Notes under the pieces: generated by a model
Database searches by the model: none
What the model was told of the DNA's origin: nothing
Seen by the model: only the letters and a program-made list of their open reading frames with translations
Program-made: the position numbers and the translations under genes
Shown: piece by piece, positions 58,721 through 64,000 of the stretch
Numbering within the stretch: the first letter of the stretch is position 1
Layout: the number at the start of each line of letters is the position of its first letter
Source: Channallabes apus
Taxonomy: Eukaryota > Chordata > Actinopteri > Siluriformes > Clariidae
NCBI GenBank assembly: GCA_030522415.1
Contig: CM060121.1
Span: forward strand, 2,060,976 to 2,124,975
Direction: 5' to 3'
Length of the DNA: 64,000 bases

Positions 58721-58881
58721 AATATTCCAACTATATAATGTAAATAATCACTCTGTACAATCGTGGTGAGAAAAAAAGCATCACAGTGTGTAAAAAACAT
58801 GACAAATGGAGCAGAAGTTTAGCCAAGATCAGAAATTCCAGAAGAACCTGGGCAGGGACCCAAACTAGACATTTGAAGACC

Positions 58882-59735
58882 TGGGGCCTCATGTATCAAC
58901 GCTGCGTACGCACAAAAACTCGGATTTACTAACAGTGAAATTAACGTGAGAATGTGCGTTCTTCCACGCCAACTTCCTGTCTGGCGTACGTGTATTTCTT
59001 GTGTGTGTTTGTTTTATTTCCGTTGGCGACTCCTAGAGGCAATTATGTTAAATTGCAGTATCGCATCAACACGTGAAAAACATTGCTGTTCATTTATAAT
59101 TGATAAAATGGGTTAATTGACACACTATTTTTCCTACCAATTATGTGATTTCGAACATATTAAAAGCATTTACAAATGTATACAACCCTCAGTCTATGGC
59201 AATGGCAGTGTTGGCCTTATTAGAGGACATTGTCAATGGCCGAATCCGAAGGGAACGCATTTTTAGGGATCACAGTGATTTCTGGCCCACGATGATGACT
59301 GGCTTATTAGTCATTTCAGATTTCCAAGAGCTAAGAGTTGGGTCCAAATTTGGAATGAGAGACAGCGAGGAGCCGCGCATTACCCGTTCCCTTACAGGTG
59401 CTGACAACGCTTGGTTTCCTGGCAACTGGTTCTTTCCAAGGGGAACTGGCAGACAGCTCGGGGTTAAGCCAGTCGTCTTTGAGCCGTGCAGTGCCAGCTG
59501 TATGGGACGGGATCACCCGCATGTCTAGCAGGTATATAAGGTTTCCATACCATGCAGTTGACCAGCCAAACATTAAAGCGCAATTTGCAGCGATTGCCGG
59601 TTTTCCTAATGTAATCGGAGCCATCGACTGCACGCACATTGCTATAAAGGCGTCATCTGAAGACGAATTTGCATACGTGAATCGGAAACATTTCCATTCA
59701 ATAAATGTGCAAGTAATATGTGATGCTCAAACAGG
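58882..59735 (+). mobile_element. PIF/Harbinger transposon, 3' truncated
   Basis: It starts TGGGGCCTCATGTATCAACG followed by CTGCGTACGCACAAAAACTC, a terminus typical of fish Harbinger elements. The transposase frame follows and stops abruptly near 59735, where a different repeat begins. The second inverted repeat and the companion Myb-like gene are absent. Confidence 0.82.
59145..59735 (+). pseudogene. Harbinger (HARBI1-like) transposase, frameshifted and truncated
   Basis: The first frame gives MAVLALLEDIVNGRIRRERI and FRDHSDF (to about 59283). Coding then moves to another frame (a DDDWLIS segment at about 59293) and then to the frame from 59398: TTLGFLATGSFQGELADSSG, AVPAVWDGITRMSSRYIRF and GFPNVIGAIDCTHIAIKAS, which carries the first catalytic Asp of the DDE nuclease. 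The sequence ends at INVQVICDAQ, before the second Asp. HARBI1-like nucleases cut and paste with 3-bp TWA duplications. This copy lacks the remaining catalytic residues and has at least two frame breaks. Confidence 0.88.
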
Positions 59736-59965
59736 GCCGGTTCTACGGGGGGGGCAAGTATAATGACAAATAAATGTCTTGCCCCCTCAAATAAAAAAAT
59801 GTAAATGTTGAGAAAGCACATGTTATTATAAATTCATTTTGTGAGTATATTAAGTTGATAAAATGATCTGCGTTAGCGGAAAAATCCGCCTAAAAAGGGA
59901 CACTACATAATATGGTATTAGATTTCACAGGCTGAAATCACGCGCATACCCCCCCCCCCTCCCCC
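59733..59965. mobile_element. hAT-like repeat fragment beginning CAGGGCCGGTTCTACGGGG
   Basis: The sequence CAGGGCCGGTTCTACGGGG interrupts the Harbinger transposase. It is followed by CTTGCCCCCTCAAATAAAAA and ends in a C-rich region near 59949-59967. The CAGGGGCGGTTCTA-type terminus is common among fish hAT repeats. The matching opposite end is not found. A possible inverse relative is the GTAGAACCGCCACTG at 24223-24240. Confidence 0.45.
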
Positions 59966-60950
59966 TTTCACATGATCTGACCCGTTGCATGATCTGATCT
60001 GACACACTCCATATATTTTTCACCTTTATTTTCGTTTTCCTCCACCAACTAATGTATCAAATGTTACCGTAATCGTCTTTCAGGGACTTGTTTATGGTTG
60101 TTCCTCGTGAGCTAACGTATTTAAATACAATGTCAACCGATCCCTAAAGGTGTCTCTGTACAATGTAAAGGATAAATGATGCAGTGCATCTATTAGCCCC
60201 ATCTAACTGGAGTCAGTCCTCTAGAGAACGCAGCTGATTCTGTAAAATGCAGATTGTATATGTGTACTCTTAACAACCTGCAGACTCGACATTTCCCCGG
60301 CTCGGAGCGCACCCGGGCTTCTCCGTCTCACACAGTCATTAATTATCCGTCCTGAACAAACCTGGACGTGGGCCGTTTATCTTATCTGCGAACAGACCCT
60401 CCTGGACGAGCTTTCTGCTGTCCGTATCGAGCAAAGACGCCGATTTCTAATCTGTTCCTGTTTATCTGCAGAGCCGCAGAGCCGCTAAAGATAAAGACCT
60501 GGTATCTGCAGGTCCTGAAGGTGGTGGTGATAATGACCCACGGGGCCTGTCGCTCATCTGCGATTCATCCGGCATCAGGAAACAGAGCCAGATTGAGCAC
60601 GCGCGGGATGTTTAGGCGCTCGGCGAGCCGACAATTAAAATGCTAACGTTGTGTCTCGCGGCCGTGAATCAACCGCTGACAACTCTGCAAGCAAGCGATG
60701 AATTTTTATTCTTATTCAGAACTTGATCATGTTTTATCTGTCTTATACCACAAACATTTTGTCAACAAATACACTTTTTCTTATGTGATGAAAAACATGT
60801 GATACTTTTTATCCAGTCGATTTTATTTTCACAGTCGATTCTGTGGAATGTCAGAGAAACAAGTTATTGTTTATGTTATAGAACCTAGAAACGGCTAGAA
60901 ACGGCCAAAGACATCAGTAAACGTACGCTATGACACTGGAGACTCTTTCC

Positions 60951-61746
60951 CAGAGGTGTCCCAGAGGTTCGTTACTGTATTTAAGTACATATTTCATGTA
61001 CCTGTACTTTGTCTTGAGTAGTTTTATTAGAGCGTTCTTTGTACTTTTTACGATAGTTATATATCTGAATAATATAATAGTATAAATATCTGTACTTTTA
61101 CTTCACTACGTTTCTGTACAGTGTTGCGTTACTTAATGCAGTGTGTTGTATTTGAAGCGTGAATTTTAACATTTTATGCTATTGTTCTATTTATGGTATT
61201 TCAGCATTTTATTACAGTTGTGCGTAATTGCGTGACTTGCGTTTCGTAAGATTAAGCTTTGTTTGGTCGTCTTATTTAAGGTCCCGGGTTTGCTTAGTTT
61301 CTTTATCCCGTATTGTTACCTGCTGTTATGTTCATATCTGTTGATACATAACACGTACACTGTCTTTGTCCTTAAGTTATTAAGGCATTTTTTTTTAAAA
61401 AAAGCTTACCAAGAAAACCTCAGCTTTACGTTTAGCACTGGAGACTCCTTCCTTAAAATAATAACGCAATGAACTTAGAGAAAACTTTTATTATAGTTAA
61501 ACATGTTGGTTTATGGCTCATGCTTTTCACCTCTACTTGTCTCAATGGTACAGCAAATATCTGTACTTTTACTTCACTGCATTTCTGCACCGCGTATCCG
61601 CATGTTGTGTAGTTTTTGAAGCCGGAATTTCAACACCTGCTGACTTGTGTTTCATTCGAGATACGCCTTCTAATGTAACAAGTGTTTGAAATCAGAAATG
61701 GAGTGGGTTGCAGACAGCAATGAAAACTGCACGTACACAATTAGAA

Positions 61747-61784
<38 letters not shown>

Positions 61785-61976
61785 AAGAGAGAGAGAGCTT
61801 TTATACTATGGTAAAGGCTAATGTGAACTAATACAAAGTAAATTTGAAGGTCGCTACTGCGATTTTATTCAGATACACAAGTAAATAGAGCTCTTCTACT
61901 TGAGTAATATGAGCCCTGGGGAATCTCGACTTTTACTCAAATACAGAATTTGTGAACTTTGCTCACCTCTGTTGTT
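60951..61976. mobile_element. Old repeat of the TACTTAAGTACA type with CAGAGGTG ends
   Basis: The left end CAGAGGTGTCCCAGAGGTTC continues into TTACTGTATTTAAGTACA. The right end reads ACTTTTACTCAAATACAG and finishes GCTCACCTCTG. The ends are inverted matches at CAGAGGTG and TGTATTT(A/G)AGTA. An internal duplication of ATCTGTACTTTTACTTCACT occurs at about 61088 and 61558. No coding capacity; hAT-like by its CAG...CTG ends, but no target duplication is seen. Confidence 0.5.
61749..61782. repeat. (GA)n microsatellite
   Basis: GA run of about 16 units inside the repeat at 60951-61976. Confidence 0.95.
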
Positions 61977-62111
61977 TGTTACACAGACCCTAAAATGAAA
62001 TATTACTATGGAAACAATAAAGTATTTTTTAAAAAAGGATATTATAGAGACAGTATACTGTACTGTACATACAGGACTGTGCAAAAGTCTTGAGCCCCCC
62101 ATTTATTTATC

Positions 62112-62258
62112 ACTCACTCACTCATCTTCTATACTGCTTTATCCTGTATTCAGGTTCGCGAGGGGCCTGGAGCCTATCCCAGGAGACTTAGCGCACGAGA
62201 TGAGGTTCACCCTGGGCAGGGTGCCAATCCATCACAGGGCACACACACATACACACCA
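62112..62258 (-). mobile_element. HE1/DANA-like SINE (copy 6, 3' part only)
   Basis: The minus strand reads from the CA/TG segment through CACCCTGCCCAGGGTGAACC and TCCTGGGATAGGCTCCAGGC to GGATAAAGCAGTATAGAAGA and a GAGTGAGTGAGTG tail. The whole head and the central block are missing. Confidence 0.85.
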
Positions 62259-62804
62259 GGGCATGACATGAACTTTTTTGCTGACTGGCCGATGTGGTTA
62301 GTGGATTTCCAGAGTCACTCGCCATTCAGCCTTTACTTATAAATGACAGCATACACTGTATCACTATAGTAGTAGTCAAGTATTCAGTACTGTTAAGATC
62401 CTAATATAAAAACGCGCAGACATGAAGAGTATATTCTGCTTATTGAACTTAAATTCAAGCCTCTTACTGTACCACATGACACTGAAAATTCAGAACATTT
62501 ATCATGTTAGTGTGTTGTGTACTATTATCAGGTATTATTATTCATTATGTATTATTATATCAGAATTCTGAGTTAGGACAATGGACTCTGGTCTATGTTG
62601 TAGTGTTGACTCTTTATAGTGTTGGTAATTCAATCAATTGATGAATTTTCTATCATTCAACATGAAATCTAAATAGATTTTAATAGAGATTACTTTTTTA
62701 TATATAATCAGTAAATAACCTGCGAAAGGTGCAAAACATTCTCATCCTGTAGAGAAGCAATAGCCCTTTAAGGAAATGATACACACACACCAAACAGGAA
62801 GTAA

Positions 62805-62831
62805 AAGTGTGTGTGTGTGTGTGTGTGTGTG
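62805..62831. repeat. (GT)n microsatellite
   Basis: Run of about 13 GT units. Confidence 0.93.
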
Positions 62832-62839
62832 AGACTTAG

Positions 62840-63322
62840 TGATGGGAAGTTCGAATCATTTTAGTGACTCGATTCTTTTAATCTCGTTCATCAAAATGAA
62901 CAAATCTTTTTTTGAGTCATTTCGTTCATTTGATCAGAAATAAATTAAAATGTTGCGTTTTCAATAAAAATACCCCCAATTCGTCTACATACACAAACTT
63001 TGGTGATAGTCCCAGCTTTGAAAATATTACAATGCAACTAAGGACATACAGTATTATAATAAACAGAATGAGTGACTCACCATCATATCTTCCAGTCGTT
63101 CGTTCTTTTGAATCTATTGCACCGCATCGCGTCTATGGGAGTCACGTGACAAAAGAACGAACGACTCGAGACCTGAATAAAATGCGGAGGTTTTGCGATG
63201 CTTTGCACTTGCGCACCCGATAGAAAATGAACGAATCACTCTCCGAGATCCTCGTTCATCTGAGTCATGTTAAAGAGTCGTTCAAAAAGAACGAATCGTT
63301 CATAAACGACCCGTGTGTGCAA
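62840..63322. mobile_element. GTTCATTT/AATGAAC repeat element (MITE-like)
   Basis: The left part TGATGGGAAGTTCGAATCAT leads into TAGTGACTCGATTCTTTTAA and TTCATTTCGTTCATT-type motifs. The right part has inverted motifs (GAGTCATGTTAAAGAGTCGT, AAAGAACGAATCGTTCATAA). The beginning GTGATGGGAAGTTCG matches a common fish nonautonomous repeat. Ends are approximate and no target duplication is visible. Confidence 0.5.
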
Positions 63323-64000
63323 TGCATGTGTGGAGAGAGGCATTAAATCAAACCTCAGCAGCGACCTCATTTCCCCTCTCGTCCGCTCGGCCCGCTCAGC
63401 ATTCCGCATCAGCAGTGCACTAATCAGCAGCCTGATCATCTGTACATCATCTGTACCTTTTTTATCCTTGGAGGATTCGTAGGAACAAAAACTATTCATC
63501 TGAAACTGCTCAGGTTTGGAACTGGACTGAAAATGATGAAAGCCTGGAGAACGCTTCCTCAAGGCTGCATAAAAAATACAAGAAAAGCTGCAGCTTTGGA
63601 AGCCAAATATGAAGCAATAACTGGGGGCACAATACTGTATATTATAAAAATAATAAATGAATATTTGTAAAACAGGATGTGGTATAATTCTCACTCGAGC
63701 ATTATGGGAAAGAGGAGATTTTTTAAATAAACTCAAACTCGCTGACGCTCTCAGCCAAGTGAAGTGAAGAAATAAGGAGCGTGCGTCTTTTCTCGTAAAC
63801 GAAAAAAACCTCGCCGCATTACCGTGTGGATAAAATTAGGGATGTTAATGCAGATTCTCTGCACGGCTGCGTCGTCGAGCCTCTCTTTAATTATATTTAC
63901 TTAATAAGCTCGTGCGAATCTGAGCGCTGTTATTACTCAGGACTTGGAAGACTGGCTTCTGTCTTTATCTCTCTCTTCCTCTTCTCCTTTTTTTCGCTTC

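Larger units (their letters stand above)
38422..64000 (+). other. Downstream intron of the grin2a-like gene (3' end outside window)
   Basis: It starts GTAGGA at 38422. No further GluN2 exon is recognised. Repeats are annotated separately. I see nothing recognisable in 38430-40000, 41090-43440, 45000-45640, 46990-47600, 48100-49670, 49980-50820, 52050-53500, 56900-58410, 60000-60940, 62260-62800 and 63340-64000 beyond short mononucleotide or dinucleotide runs. CpG-richer patches at about 47160-47420, 48540-49010 and 60360-60660 would be worth aligning to other fish. Confidence 0.85.

Noticed and set aside
38422..64000. A third GluN2 exon downstream
   Set aside because: I searched for a frame starting with a VGKW-type sequence and for the ligand-binding-domain motifs and found none; the intron simply exceeds the window.

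Overview
This is vertebrate nuclear DNA, most probably from a teleost fish. The only host gene I can support is two plus-strand coding exons of an NMDA-receptor GluN2 subunit, closest to GluN2A (grin2a). They lie at 20711-21309 and 38307-38421, and they encode the distal part of the extracellular amino-terminal domain. Both have consensus splice sites, share the split codon AA|G, and have the sizes expected for two adjacent mammalian GRIN2A exons (599 here against about 593, and exactly 115). Everything else is intron: more than 20.7 kb upstream, 17.0 kb between the exons and more than 25.5 kb downstream. The fish assignment rests on the repeat content: Tc1-like elements ending in CAG/CTG, HE1/DANA-like tRNA-derived SINEs, an L2-clade LINE, hAT and Harbinger elements, and very dense CA/TG microsatellites.

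Layout. 1-8.2 kb: TG and AGAC repeats, a complete but inactivated Tc1-like element (987-2375), two SINEs and a long purine-rich block. 8.2-8.9 kb: a G-rich minisatellite joined to a tRNA-derived SINE. 12.1-14.8 kb: a MITE-like element containing two further MITEs with TTA and TAA target duplications. 15.25-19.48 kb: a candidate large TIR element that contains a hAT copy with an imperfect 8-bp target duplication. 20.7-21.3 kb: GluN2 exon. 24.2-26.4 kb: an old repeat split by a pogo/Tigger-like element. 29.4-31.8 kb: a Ty3/gypsy integrase fragment followed by a minus-strand L2 LINE. 32.3-33.5 kb: an AT microsatellite carrying a Tc1 remnant and a SINE. 37.3-37.8 kb: a Ty3/gypsy reverse transcriptase fragment. 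38.3 kb: the second exon, whose 3' splice site is preceded by a TG repeat. 40-45 kb: SINEs and a decayed Tc1 copy. 47.6-48.1 kb: a hAT MITE with a perfect target duplication. 50.8-52 kb: degenerate TTAGC-type repeats. 53.5-56.9 kb: an ancient tandem array with a period near 180 bp, apparently split by a Tc1 copy. 58.4-63.3 kb: Tc1, Harbinger, hAT-like and SINE fragments.

The most interesting signal is the heptamer TACTGTA and its complement TACAGTA. I count about 80 copies by eye, where base composition predicts roughly 13. This is the canonical scar left when a Tc1-family element with CAG/CTG ends excises from a TA target. Two copies sit inside old transposon coding sequence exactly where removing the five extra bases rejoins the reading frame. 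I read the window as carrying a dense fossil record of Tc1 excision.
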